A stretch of DNA of 64,000 bases from Diploptera punctata. Its lineage: Eukaryota > Arthropoda > Insecta > Blattodea > Blaberidae. Below the pieces are notes generated by a model that did no database searches, was not told where the DNA came from, and was given only the letters and a program-made list of their open reading frames with translations. Location: assembly GCA_030220185.1 (NCBI GenBank), contig JASPKZ010000419.1:3305501-3369500 (forward strand). The letters run 5' to 3'. Of the stretch, positions 10,630-21,465 are shown piece after piece (positions within the stretch are counted from its first letter, which is position 1; each line of letters opens with the position of its first letter). Position numbers and translations under genes: made by a program.

Positions 10630-11064
10630 AAATGATGAATTAATATTGAAAACTTCACAGAGATTTTTATTTTACTGTCACTCTGTAAAACGTTATGGTT
10701 ACGTCATACATAAAATGCACATTTTAGGCTATGTACAATTGTCGGAAATAAAAACTACGTATTTTTTGTTACTTTGTTACTAAATTATTCTCGGATGAGA
10801 TGTCAAACGGAATTCATAATATAATTTTTTTTAAATAAACACTACCGGTACATAAAATTACCGCCATAGGGAGCTAAATTCGCCAGACCACGGGGTTAGA
10901 GTTAGTGATGATGCGGGAATTTTTTCTTGAAACATGTTCTAACGTAAATTATATCAATCAAGTAGAGTTTTGGTGGATTTCCAACTACTAACAATATTTT
11001 GTTACGATATATAAAAACTTTCTGGACTCTAACTTTTGTATCTTTTAATTATCTTGGTTCATAT
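10630..11064. other. AT-rich DNA without recognisable features
   Basis: Nothing recognised. Confidence 0.4.
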
Positions 11065-11258
11065 TTGACCTCGGTGATCTAGGGGTTATGTTACTTGCCT
11101 CTTTTTCTAAGGGTCGCGAGATCAAACCCACCGCGGTCAATGGATTATTAGGTCTAAAGAAACCAAAGGACCAGTTCTCCAAGAGAGACTTTAAGCCATG
11201 AGTTTTGTAAAAGAACCTTAGGCCTAAACTAGTGCCTCTGAGCAAAATATAATCTGCC
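11065..11258 (+). mobile_element. tRNA-derived SINE, family 2 (5' part, split)
   Basis: Head with GATCTAGGGGTTATGTTACTTGCCTC (A-box-like TCTAGGGGTTATG), B-box-like GAGATCAAACCC, and body GGACCAGTTCTCCAAGAG. The family is shared with 57535-57830 (+) and 29345-29600 (-). Comparison with the 57.5-kb copy shows that its tail continues at about 11680, after an inserted LINE 3' end. Confidence 0.75.
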
Positions 11259-11660
11259 TTCCTTGTTTTTTCATTATTTAATAGAAATAGTTTTATGATC
11301 TGTTAATATATTTTACCTTATGCCTTGTATAATAAGCAACAGATTAATTAATTGCAGTTTTTTTTACTTTCTTTGTATTTTTTTGTTTCTTTTTCTTTTC
11401 ATGTGTAGTAGATTCGGGCTGTTATTCCTTTCTGTATTCATTCTATCATTAATTTAATTTTAATTGTATTTAATTTTATTGTATTATTAGATATTATTTT
11501 CATTATTATTCAATTTGACAGATAATTAATTGTTTAGTATGAATATTATTGTAATTTGTTGTATTTATATGTAACATATGTTTGTCCTGGTGAGTGGAAG
11601 AGAAGGCCACATGGCCTTAACTCCACCAGGCTAAATAAATATATTCTAAATCTATTCTAT
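11259..11660 (+). mobile_element. 3' end of a non-LTR retrotransposon inside a SINE
   Basis: AT-rich sequence ending in a compact block with the stem-loop AAGGCCACATGGCCTT, then ACTCCACCAGGC, AATAAATA and a TCTAT-rich tail. This block is a type of insect non-LTR 3' UTR I have met often. It interrupts the family 2 SINE, whose tail resumes near 11680. No coding part is present, so this is a 5'-truncated insertion. Confidence 0.6.
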
Positions 11661-11679
11661 CCAAACAATACGTTAATTT

Positions 11680-11795
11680 CCTCCTAGACGTCTCTTTGAG
11701 ATTATGTGCTGACCATCAGCTGATATATGTAGGAAAATAAGCGTAACTAAATTAGATTGGTTAAGAATATCGCCACTACTACTATATTTAGGCCT
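11680..11795 (+). mobile_element. SINE family 2, 3' part (split)
   Basis: Contains CTAGACGTCTCTTTGAG and ATATGTAGGAAAATAAGCGTAAC, which match the tail of the 57.5-kb copy (CTAGATGTGATGTCACTC, ACATGTAGGGAGGTAAGTG). Confidence 0.6.
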
Positions 11796-12149
11796 ACATG
11801 GAAATAACTCAGTGGAATGTGGTACATACTAGGCAACAGAGCGTGTCATCCTCTTCTCGGATCCAAGAATATAAAAGTTAGAATATACCGGACGACCCAT
11901 GTTGGCTTATGCCTGCGAAACCTGAAATTGAAAAGGCCAAAATACAATAAGTATTGGTTTTAGAAAGGAAAATATTTGAGAAATTTGGAGCCAGCAGTAA
12001 TTGGAGATGGACCTTGGATAATCTGTATATAAATAGGCAAAGACAAAACAGACAAGTACAATTTTCTCCTCTGTATGTCAACAGATTTTATTTTTGTTCA
12101 GCAGCTATTGACGAGATTTAGTGCTTTCCATAAAAAATTGGAAACTTTT

Positions 12150-12310
12150 CTGCCGTTTTTTAACTGCAAGGCAGTGTTTATGGAAAATGTCCATGTGCAA
12201 GAATTACATTTCTTCCATAGAAATATTGATCTACGAAGGTCATGTCCAAAAAAAAATCTCCCGTTTTTAACTGTAAGGTACTAAAATCCAGCTCCAAAGC
12301 TGTGTTTTCT
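12150..12310. mobile_element. Partial relative of the 9285-9716 MITE
   Basis: ACGAAGGTCATGTCCAAAAA followed by TTTTTAACTGTAAGGTACT and AAAATCCAGCTCCAAA matches the inner part of the left arm at 9357-9425. A second TTTTTTAACTGCAAGGCAGTG lies at 12155. The rest is rearranged. Confidence 0.55.
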
Positions 12311-12935
12311 CAACGTGGAGCAGCTAGTTATTGTAGCTACCCAAATTCCTCACGATTCTGGGTACTAATTTAGAATACAATCACTCCCATCATCAGTTAT
12401 AAATATATTATAATTGTATTTAATTATTGTCATATAAACAACAACAAAAGAAATTGGAAGAAGAAGAAATGTCAAGAACAAAACAAAAGAGAAAAGTAAT
12501 CCATCAAACGAATGTCAAAGCAAAATAATACTAATCTTAAGGTGTCAGTTAATATATATGATAATAAAACCTGCAGTACTATGTCAAATACAATAAAATA
12601 CAATTTAAAACTAACAATGTCTAATATAATGTTATATTCTAAAGTGTATTGCAGGTATTTCACTGCAATCGTAGCATAACATAGTATAAAGTGACGTGAT
12701 GTTTATGATTGAATTTCGACCAATGGGCGAATACGAGTTAGAACAAAATATGATGAATTGAATAAACAATTAAAAAAAATATACATTCTTGATTTTATAA
12801 GAGTACAAAATTTAATTTGGTTTGGCCATGTATGCAGAATGTGGATGAAACCTTTAACAACTAGACTCCAAGTTAGACATAAAATAAAATGGGATAATGA
12901 TGTGTTAAAAGACTGAATAATATTTCTTCTTCTTC
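12310..12935. other. AT-rich DNA without recognisable features
   Basis: Nothing recognised. Confidence 0.4.
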
Positions 12936-13019
12936 TTCTTCCTTTCAAGTATTAGGCCAAGGCCTGTTACGATCATATAGAAAATTTTCCCTTATGGGAA
13001 ATTCTCATATAAGACTTGA

Positions 13020-13345
13020 AAGCATAATAATAGTCCCTTCGATTGGTTGCTGGCCAAAGGAAGGCAAGACCGGTGATGGGGCTGCCATCTTATAGCCTCT
13101 GGCCAGGCTTTCTGGAAAAGAAAAGAAAATAAAGGAAAGAAGAAATGGAAGAAAGGAAGGACTCCCTAGCCCTCGGATGCCCTAATAGCATCGGGGTCGA
13201 AAAAACAAGAGTTAACCAAGAGAGGTTAGATAGTAAAGTTAAAAGAGTGCAAAACACAAGTAAGTGGAAGAAATGTTTTGCACAGCTTGGGCACCTTGTG
13301 GTCGCCATCCACATATCCCCTAGATGAGGACCCCTGAGGGCCTGA
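13020..13345 (+). repeat. Unclassified GA-rich dispersed-repeat-like segment
   Basis: GGGGCTGCCATCTTATAGCC, a purine-rich AAAGAAAAG stretch, CTAGCCCTCGGATGCCC and GCACCTTGTGGTCGCC. The composition (GC- and purine-rich, blocky) differs sharply from the surroundings and resembles a dispersed repeat I have seen in insect genomes but cannot name. Short open frames on both strands look like consequences of composition. Confidence 0.35.
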
Positions 13346-13364
13346 ATTTATATATCAAAATTCA

Positions 13365-13785
13365 GCGTTCATATGTTTGTGACTTCTAAACCCGTCAACC
13401 GATCTTTATAAAAAAAATGTACATACATGTTTTGAAGAACGCCGAGTGTTTAGTCGCTATCTATTATGCTCTAAAATCAGTAGTGGAGGAGTTCACCTGA
13501 AATGATAATTAAAAAGTCGCTCTAGCGGTCGCAAATTTCGTTGTTTATATGCTATTAAAATGAACCCAGGTAGGTATTATCCAAAACTAATCCGAAAATA
13601 AGAATTAACTCTAGCAAACCGCCATGTTAGATTCGTCGAAACATATACGGTAACTTTGTGTATACACATTTCCGGTACGGCGAGTGTTTAGCTGCTATTA
13701 TGATCTAAAGACATTAGGTGTAAGAGTTTACCTGAAACGAAAATTTAAAAATCATATTTGATTTATTTAGGAGTAGGAGCGCACT
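13365..13785. repeat. Diverged two-unit repeat, possible Helitron-related
   Basis: GCCGAGTGTTTAGTCGCTAT near 13442 and GGCGAGTGTTTAGCTGCTAT near 13680 are followed by similar GAGTTYACCTGAAAYGA blocks. The upstream TAAACCCGTCAACCGATCTT resembles the segment found at Helitron 5' ends in this window. Confidence 0.45.
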
Positions 13786-14129
13786 CCAGTCCTTAGCTAA
13801 TTGAATATAAAAAATTGGATTAGTGATAGGAATTGTTGGAAATGAACTTTAAGAAGATCTGAGTATTCAAATAATTGAAGTTCCAGTGTCTAATAAGAAG
13901 TGTATTTATTCTAATATGAATTATTTGTGTAATGAATGTTTTCAAACTTACCTAACTTCCATATTCCTAAACCTGGGCTTATATTTTCAATCGCTCACGG
14001 CACTACAGAAACAGAATGATAATTATCCATCCGAAATTTTAAACTGTTCAATCGTTGCTACGTTACATTGCAACACTACTCCAATGCTACAACAATCAAA
14101 ACCCCATTCAAGCGTAACATTTGGATTTG

Positions 14130-14260
14130 GACAGGCAAAAGCATCGTGCCACATGTCCTGCTCATCGCAATCTATAAGACTTAATTTTTCTTATTATATC
14201 TGGTTTCCCATGTAGCTGACTGTTATGTAGACTTCGCCATTCACCTGTCTACCATATTGG
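14130..14260 (-). pseudogene. Diverged RTE fragment
   Basis: CACATGTCCTGCTCATCGCA followed by TCTATAAGACTTAA mirrors the C-terminal coding part of the RTE at 53.6 kb (minus orientation). Only about 130 bp are recognisable. Confidence 0.6.
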
Positions 14261-14499
14261 CGTCTGCTTTAGAAAATTAATATTTAGCCCATTTCTTATC
14301 AATTTTGAACATATCTTGCAATCGAGTGGGCACGAAGTCTACTGACGTCCGTTCTCATCCCATTTATAACTTATCCTGAGTGTGATTTCCTTCAGGAGAG
14401 AAGTAAAGTCGTCTCATATATTTACAGGAGTTACTTCGTCATATAATTAAAATTCGTCATATAAATAATTCGTTTAATTAAAACTGGTCACGGATACCA

Positions 14500-14690
14500 G
14501 CCGGATTATCAGCCCTGTATGACGGTCGCCTTTATCCCCAGAACATAGTCTGATACTCTTTTACTTTTGAGGCTGTGTCGACTCCAGAGCCATTATTCTA
14601 TCAGTTTAAAAAGTCTGACGCCATCAGGACTAGAACCCTGGAGTTTCCAGCTTTTAGCATTTGCCTTAACCGACTACAGCACTTTTAGCG
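14500..14690 (-). mobile_element. tRNA-like SINE head
   Basis: On the minus strand GTAGTCGGTTAAGGC is followed by GGGTTCTAGTCCTG, a Ser/Leu-type tRNA A/B-box pair at plausible spacing. The body downstream does not match the other SINEs here. Confidence 0.5.
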
Positions 14691-15031
14691 AACATTATAG
14701 CACCGTTGTTAAATATTTAAAACGATAAATATTATACCTTTGAAAATGGAACCAGTTTGTTGAGGACGACTTTTATTATTTTAAATATTCGACTAGAGTA
14801 CGGCGTTCCCCTACATTCTTCTACTATTTCTTTCATAAGCGGAGTAGATAGTCGAGTTTTTGCAATATGGAATCATTCTGTGTCTTTCTCTATATTTATA
14901 GCGTCGAGTGAATGGAATTTCCTTTGCTGCTTTTGTATAGCTTGGAATATCTGTTTCACTGCACAATCAGGTACCTGAGTTTTTACATTTTTTCCCTCGC
15001 AATTCGCAATTATAAAAATATATTTTCATAC

Positions 15032-15889
15032 TTATTTACTTACTCTCACTCACTGGCACCCATAGGTTCATGGCCGCGCGGACATAAGCTCTCCATACAT
15101 CCCTATCCTGAGCTAATGCTTTCCAATCATTCCCTGTATAATCTACTTCCCTCAAACCATAGTTAATATTATTCTCCCACCTCATTCTTGGTCTACCAAC
15201 TGAGCGTTTTCCCTCTGACTTTCCTACACGAAGCTTCCATGCACGTCTTTCATTCCCCATACGTGTAACATGTCCTGCCCATCGCAGTCTATGAGACTTA
15301 ACTGTTCTTATTATATCTGGCTTCCTATAAAGACCACGTAGTTCATTATTAAGTAGTCTTCTCCATTCACCTGTTTGTTCATCTCTCTTTGGTCCAAAAA
15401 TGTTCCTAAGTACTTTATTCTCAAATACTTGTAATCTCCTTTTCTCTCTTATAGTAAGAGTCCATGTTTCGCATCCATATAATGTAACTAGTAGAATAAT
15501 AGTTTTATATATTTTCAGTTTAAGGTTTTTTTGAAAGGATTTGGGACATCAAGAGTCTCTGCAATGCATAATAGCACGCATTTCCGGAATTGAGTTTGGC
15601 ATGGGTTCCCTGAAGTAGTCCCCGCTCGGAGAACCGAATGCGGGACTATTTGTCCTCCGGAAAATTTTACCCCAGTTGAACCCATGTCCGCATTTCTTGA
15701 TGGTTGTATTGTTACGGTGAAAGATCGTCACTCTTTCGACCAAGGTACTTTTTTCGTCTGGCTTATCACCTTCGACCAGTCCGGCATGGGTAACCCTATC
15801 GGCAACAATGCTACCGCCGGCATAGCTCTCAGGATCATTTAAGCACGCAAGCCAATCCACCACGACAAGGTAAAGATACCATGGAGGGA
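15032..15889 (-). mobile_element. Internally deleted RTE with both ends
   Basis: On the minus strand it begins with the RTE 5' end CCCTCCATGGTATC (15888 downwards) and ends with the RTE 3' tail of GTAA-type repeats. The 5' region is joined at about 15592 to the region downstream of the reverse transcriptase, removing the endonuclease and almost all of the reverse transcriptase. The join falls where the full-length copy shares a short GGCTCAA-type match. Flanks carry ATATTTTCATAC at 15020-15031 and 15890-15901, a target-site duplication, so one insertion event made it. It could be a non-autonomous family or a copy deleted after insertion. Confidence 0.85.
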
Positions 15890-15901
15890 ATATTTTCATA
15901 C

Positions 15902-16740
15902 TGCTATTATCAATTATATTGTAATTCTTCTTCATCATCCAGGGATTAAGCCTGTTGGCTCGTTCCGATTTCATGAAAGCTAGAATTGTTAAAATTGTAC
16001 AGACCATCTTCTGTGTGGGCGTCCAACATTTCTCCTTCCGTGAGGTTTATAATTTAGCAATAATTTTGGAAATCTTTCTTCTGGCATTCCATCAATATGT
16101 TCTTTCCAGTCATTCCTATATTTAATTATTCGGTCTGTAAGTTTGAAAATATTTAGTTCCTTTCTTATATCATAATTTCTTTTCTTATCCAGCAGAGTAT
16201 ATCCTGCTATATTTCTTAAAAATCTCATCTCAGCTGCTTCCAATCTTTGTACTTGTCTTTTAGTGATCGTCCAACATTCTGATCCATACATCAATACAGG
16301 AACAGCCATTACTTTATAAAATTTAATTTTTGTTTCTTTTCTTGTGTTTTTAAGGGTTATTTTAATAGTGCCACAAATTAGATTAAATTTATTTATTTTG
16401 TCATTAATATCTTCAATTTTAACATATGATTAATTGAAACCTAGATATTTAAAACTGTTCACTCGCTCTAAAATTGTATTATCAATTACTATTTTTGCTC
16501 TTAAGGTATCATGTCCTTTAAATGCTGAAATTTTAGTTTTATTCTAACAAATTTTTAAATTTTAATTGGCACTTATTTTTTCCAAATTAAAAATAGCTCT
16601 TTGTAGATCATCTTCTGAACTGGAAATCACTACTTGATCATCAGCAAATAAGATTGTATCCAACAGTTTATTATTTATTTTAAAATGTTTATTTAAATTA
16701 ATCTGCCACTTTAACATAACTTCATCTATATATAAATTAA
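15902..16740 (-). pseudogene. Second LINE: reverse transcriptase 3' part and C-terminal tail
   Basis: On the minus strand, translation gives a reverse transcriptase catalytic motif FADDQVVISSSEDDLQRAI (about 16600-16655), then AVPVLMYGSECWTITKRQ and AAEMRFLRNIAGY, a C-terminal segment typical of RTE-like elements. The segment 16005-16309 is open; upstream there is at least one stop. The protein family is distinct from the RTE at 50.6 kb. Its N-terminal continuation lies at 18154-18420, beyond composite copy B. A 3' UTR-like stretch (CATCATCCAGGGATTAAGC on the plus strand) follows. Confidence 0.85.
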
Positions 16741-16743
16741 TAA

Positions 16744-17217
16744 ATAATAGTTTTAAAAAACTAAAACAGCACGCTTTATTAGAAAACCGAACTCAAAAAT
16801 GAAAAATAATTTTAATTTCCAACACGCTTGGGACAAATTTAAAGTAGTCAACAAAAAAATCGTCTCCAACACATATAGAATAAAACTAGAATTATCAACA
16901 AAAAGAAAATAATTTTACCATCAAAAGCGTGGGGTGCTCTATATCAATTAATATATTTGATAATAAACAGATATTGGTAAAAGTAAAGTCTCTAAGAAGA
17001 ACATGTAAAAATCATAAAAAGCACCCCACGCTTTTGATGGTAAAATTATTTTCTTTTTTTGTTGATAATTCTAGTTTTATTCTATATGTGTTGGAGATGA
17101 TTTTTTTGTTGACCACTTTAAATTTATCCCAAGCGTGTTGGAAATTAAAATTATTTTTCATTTTTGAGTTCGGTTTTCTAATAAAGCGTGCTGTTTCAGT
17201 TTTTTAAAACTATTATT
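16744..17217. repeat. Foldback palindrome of copy B
   Basis: Left tip AATAATAGTTTTAAAAAACT and ACGCTTTATTAGAAAACCGA are matched by the complement at the right. The inner arm ends are AAGCGTGGGGTGCT and AGCACCCCACGCTT. The loop contains AATAAACAGATATTGG. Confidence 0.95.
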
Positions 17218-17333
17218 CATTTTTTATTTTTTAGTTTTAATATTTTACAGAATAAGATAAGAATGTAAATATCTTTAAATTCCATACTATTGTAGTATGA
17301 GCTAAAAGCATTACTCTTCTAAAAGAAAATCTT

Positions 17334-17416
17334 CCCCAGCCGGACTCGAACCAGCGACCTATGGATTACTGAAATTATATACCACTAGCTCAACGCTCTA
17401 CCAACTGAGCTCTTAC
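17334..17416 (-). pseudogene. tRNA-Tyr relic (copy B)
   Basis: The minus strand keeps AGCTCAGTTGGTAGAGCG, the intron-like TATATAATTTCAGTA, ATCCATAGGTCGCTGGTTCG and a T-runs terminator, but the anticodon loop is damaged (TTGAGCTAGTGG). Not functional. Confidence 0.75.
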
Positions 17417-17462
17417 AATGATTGACTAAAAAGTCGACAAGTCCGTAACCTATTATACCAGT

Positions 17463-18140
17463 TTTAATTTTTTTGATATTTCTGATTATTCTGGCTAGGA
17501 ATTTAGAAATAAAATATGAAATTATTGTAGTGTCACGGGTCCTCTACAAGTATACAAAGTTTCAAGTCGATCCAATGGCTGTAAGTGGGTGAAAATCGTG
17601 TTCAAAGATTCCGTTACATAAATGCAAAAACACTTTTTTTTGATTTTCTGATGATTCTGGCCAGGATTTTAGAAAATAAATATGAAATTATTGTATTGTC
17701 ACGGGTCCTTTACAAGTATACAAAGTTTCAAGTCTATCCTATGTTTTTAAGTGGGTGAAAATCGTGTTCAAAGATTCCGTTACATAAATACAAAGACACG
17801 TTTTTTGATTTTCTGATGATTCTGGCCAGGATTTTAGAAAATAAATATGAAATTATTATATTGTCACGGGACCTTTACAAGTATACAAAATTTCAAGTCG
17901 ATCCTATGTTTCTAAGTGGGTGAAAATCGTGTTCAAATATTCCGTTACATAAATACAAAGACACTTTTTTCGATTTTCTGATGAATCTGGCCAGGATTTT
18001 AGAAAGTAAATATGAAATTATTGTATTGTCACGGGTCCTTTACAAGTATACAAAATTTCAAGTCGATCCAATTATTTTAAGTGGGTGAAAAACACGTTGA
18101 AAGATTTAGTTACATAGATAGATAGATACAGGTCAAGCTA
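17463..18140. repeat. Four tandem units of about 165 bp inside copy B
   Basis: Units begin at about 17467, 17634, 17799 and 17964, each with GATGATTCTGGCCAGGATTT (or a close variant), TACAAGTATACAAA and AAGTGGGTGAAAATCG. Copies A and C have a single unit. Confidence 0.92.
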
Positions 18141-18153
18141 ATATAAAGCGTGT

Positions 18154-18420
18154 AAAAAGAGAAGGTGATAAATAACACCCTTGTTTGACACCATGATTTA
18201 TTATTACCATTTTTCATTGTTTTATTTAAAATCCATGTCTAATACAATCTTATTATTTACATATAAACTTTGAATAACTATAATAAAATGTTGTGGAATA
18301 ACTTTATTTCTCATTATATCCCATAATTTTCTTCTATATACCATATCAAAAGCATTTTTCATAGTCTATAAATGCTATATATGTTGGGATGTTAAATTGT
18401 ATATCGTATGTTTTTTTTTC
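18154..18420 (-). pseudogene. Second LINE: upstream reverse transcriptase segment
   Basis: On the minus strand the fragments MVYRRKLWDIMRNKVIPQH and VIQSLYVNNKIVLDMDF resemble the RT region preceding the LSPxLFN motif, interrupted by frameshifts and stops. Continues at 16740 across composite copy B. Confidence 0.7.
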
Positions 18421-18859
18421 AAATAATTGAGTCATTGTGAATATAGGCCCTACATTATACTTTTATAAGCCTACTATACGTACGAAAATTATTTTTAAAT
18501 TAAGAGACAAAATACTCAATTTGACATAAAAAGGTAAAAATATGTACAAAATGTATATACCAGTATTTAATAAGTAATTATGACGAAATATGTAATACTA
18601 CATAATGATAAATTTTCATATATGACAAGTGTACATTTATCTACGTGTGAGCAAAGGAATGAACAAAAATCCTAACCTTAATGTTGTTTTTACTAATACT
18701 TATGTCAGAATATTAAACAGCTTAGGAAATAATGATAGGTACTGCTATTTGCTTATTTATAATTTATTAGCGTTTTCGTTATTTTCTGTACAGATACAAC
18801 TATTTAGCTTAGCAAATAGATAGTGACGTTAATAAGGTAAGAAAAACCAAACATTAAAA

Positions 18860-19228
18860 AAAACGTTAAGATACGTATGTCTGTTACTGAACTCCTAAAC
18901 GACTGAACCTATTTAGATTGACATTTTTTGTTTGCGCTTGAGTGGGTTTCTGGATGGTTTAGATACACAATTGGACCCGGTAGGTAGCGCTACGATCGAA
19001 TTATAGGATTTTGTAATGTCCGATGTAGTAATCTGCATCAGCGACATATTCCGCGCGAAAAATGTGACATCATGCACGCTTCTTGAACCACAACATATGA
19101 CAGTGAGGAGTTATCTTGCGAACTTATTAGTTAGTGAATGTTGTGGTAAAAATTAACTTATATTTTATCGTGCGGTCACGACACAAGAATTCAAGTTCGG
19201 GCAGGACAATGTCTGCCGGGTCCGCTAG
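18860..19228 (+). mobile_element. Helitron-like element (3' end clear)
   Basis: Ends with a hairpin GGCAGGAC-AAT-GTCTGCC at 19200-19217, then GGGTCCG and CTAG at 19225-19228 followed by T. This is the Helitron signature of a short hairpin about 10 nt before CTRR and insertion ahead of T. The 5' part has CTAAACGACTGAACCTATTT, shared in kind with the 25.2-kb Helitron. No Rep/helicase coding is seen, so it is non-autonomous. Confidence 0.7.
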
Positions 19229-19242
19229 TATATGTGTGTGTG

Positions 19243-19290
<48 letters not shown>
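19229..19290. repeat. TG/TA microsatellite
   Basis: Short TG run then an (AT)n tract directly after the Helitron end. Confidence 0.9.
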
Positions 19291-19293
<3 letters not shown>

Positions 19294-19299
19294 AAAATC

Positions 19300-20340
19300 G
19301 TTTTTACACGATAGTGCGTTTCGTTGTACTTACAGCAATGGCTACCATGATTGAAAGTTCAAATTCCTACATTTCGGTATTGCCAACCTAAATAACTATA
19401 ACTTACTGTAATATTATATATTACAAACCTTGTGCGGGAAGTAAAACCACTGCCCGTAATGTGTACCGTGTACAATGTATATACAAAAATGTATCCAATA
19501 GTGTTAATATACATTATACGAAACAAAACACTGCAATTTAAATGAACTGAACTTTATTTGAAACAATATAAAACATTAAATACGTACTTGATGCCATTTA
19601 TGACTGATTGGTTTCACGGCTTGCTGTAGTTCAATTATTAAACATTGCCCAAACTGTTAACTTCAATCAGTTGTTTATTATGAACGCAAATATTTCCAGC
19701 AAATATGTTATTATTTTACTATTATTTATTATTTTGAAAACACCATCGCGCAAAAAATAATGTACAACGCACGTTTGTGAAGTGTTTTATAGAATCTCCG
19801 AAATTAAAAACCTCACTATCGCTTGGTTTTTAATAAATTCCTCGCTTCTGTAATAACCACTTGACAACCTCGCATTGTAGACCTAATATACTTTATACTA
19901 TTAATTCAGATTTTAAAGTTTTACGTGTTTGTAAAAATGGAAAAAAAAAACTAGGCATTTTAAAAATATAAATAACTTAAATAAAAGTAATAACATTGGG
20001 CAACAATTGTTCACTTTCAGAACATTGCACAAACTTTGGAGATATGCCCTAATATGTTTCAGGTGTGCTGAAACCGTATCTGCAAACGGTTTCCTTGTAT
20101 CATGTCAGGATTGTTTTGCAAAACAGAGATTAGTGTAACGCTCAATGCACAAAAGCAGTGGTTCTAAGACAAACTTCTTTTATGATGTTTTAAGTAAAAT
20201 AATAATGCAGTCACTGTTAGAAATGACTAAATATTACAATATTGTCAATTTAATTGTTATCTTAATATATAGTGATGAAGAGTACGGTTAATGAATGTAA
20301 TCTTGTTTTTATTGCATGTGGAGCTTTTTCCTGTTGGTTT
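19300..20340. other. AT-rich DNA without recognisable features
   Basis: Nothing recognised. Confidence 0.4.
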
Positions 20341-20361
20341 CCTTTTACAAACACTTCTAGG

Positions 20362-21231
20362 AGTTTACCTCTTCGTCATCCAACAGTAGTCGGCTATCAT
20401 TGTGGTGATCCACCTGCCTTGGTATCTTGTTTCTAATTCCTTGAGATCTTGGTGGAATCTCTCCCCAAGTTCTTCACTGTAGTCCCCAAGATTCTCGGGA
20501 AAGTAGTCCAAGTGAGAAAGGAGCATGTGGACCTTGAGACTCATGTTACATCCAAGTTCCTTGAATGCATTCAACATTTTGTTCACCAAGTTTTTGTAAT
20601 ATGGGTCCTTTATATTACCTAGAAACTTTGTACAACATCGGAATGATTGCCATGCTAACAACTCTTTCGAATTCATTATACTTTCAAAAGTATCATCACG
20701 AATTAGTTTCCTGATATCCGGGCCTGTAAATATACCTTCTCTCACTTTTGCATTGCTTAAACCTGGGATCTTTTCACAAATGTATAAAATGTAACGCCCT
20801 TCCTTGTCCAAGGCCTTGAAAAATTATTTCATGAGTCCTAACTTAATTTGGAGAGGAAGTAAGAGCACATCAGATGCCTCAATAAAACTCTTCTTCTTAA
20901 TGATTTTTTGAAGCAATATTCCATTGACTTCGGGGCCATTCCTTCTTAATCCAATGTTGTGCATTTGTCCGACTGTCCCACTCGCAAATGAAACGTGGAT
21001 ATTTTGTATAACCTTACTGTTAAACCCAACAAGAGTGAGATAACTTTGTAATCTCCACACACTTGCTATTTATGTACTTCGTTTTTTGTCTTGGTCAGCA
21101 TTTAGTTTCAGTTTTTCATAAGACTCTCTGTGAATCGCTGAGTAACCAACTGGAAGTAAATTCTTCAAACAGCCTTTTGACGCATCAGCAAGTCTCCATT
21201 CAGTACGGTCATAACTCACATTTCTGAGGAA
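20362..21231 (-). pseudogene. Decayed member of an arthropod multicopy protein family
   Basis: One continuous minus-strand frame of about 290 codons is broken only by two in-frame stops (about 21065 and 20821-20823). Landmarks in order: LRNVSYDRTEWRLADAS, VWRLQSYLTLVGF, HNIGLRRNGPEVNG, LLLPLQIKLGLMK, GIFTGPDIRKLIRD, HLDYFPENLGDYSEELGERF and RYQGRWITTMIADYCWMTKR. The terminal GERFHQD...RYQGRW...ADYCW pattern is one I associate with a family present in many copies in aphid, hydra and cockroach genomes, usually unannotated. I do not know its function or whether it belongs to a transposon. Continuous homology without introns suggests a retro- or DNA-element origin. Confidence 0.7.
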
Positions 21232-21233
21232 AT

Positions 21234-21465
21234 CTGACGTGATGGGATTTTTCTGAGTTCAAATCTGGATTCTGTAGGTATGTTTCACCCTAGATACAAA
21301 TTAGATTTAAACATAAATTTGCAGGTATTTTGAAACAAGGTTTTTTTCAGAAAATTACTCATAATGGAAATTCGTAAACCATAATTTTTGATAAAAAGTG
21401 ACGTGATAGGATTTTTCTGAATTAAAATCTAGATTCTGTGGGTACGTTTCATCTTGGGAACGTTC
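21234..21465. repeat. Direct repeat spaced about 165 bp
   Basis: GTGATGGGATTTTTCTGAGT (21240) recurs as GTGATAGGATTTTTCTGAAT (21405), both followed by a similar CTGGATTCTGTAGGTA / CTAGATTCTGTGGGTA and CGTTTCA-like stretch. It directly precedes the decayed coding region on the minus strand. Confidence 0.75.

Larger units (their letters stand above)
16741..18153 (-). mobile_element. Composite foldback/tRNA-Tyr element, copy B
   Basis: Same order of parts as copies A and C: palindrome 16744-17217 (arms about 185-195 bp, loop about 85 bp), spacer, tRNA-Tyr relic on the minus strand, then four units of about 165 bp and the end GCTAATATAAAGCGTG. It sits inside the reverse transcriptase of the second LINE. 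Removing it restores an RT motif reading CYLSPSLFNLYIDE in frame, which fixes its ends to within a few bases and implies a TA or TAA target duplication. This shows that palindrome, tRNA relic and repeat units moved as one piece. Confidence 0.8.
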
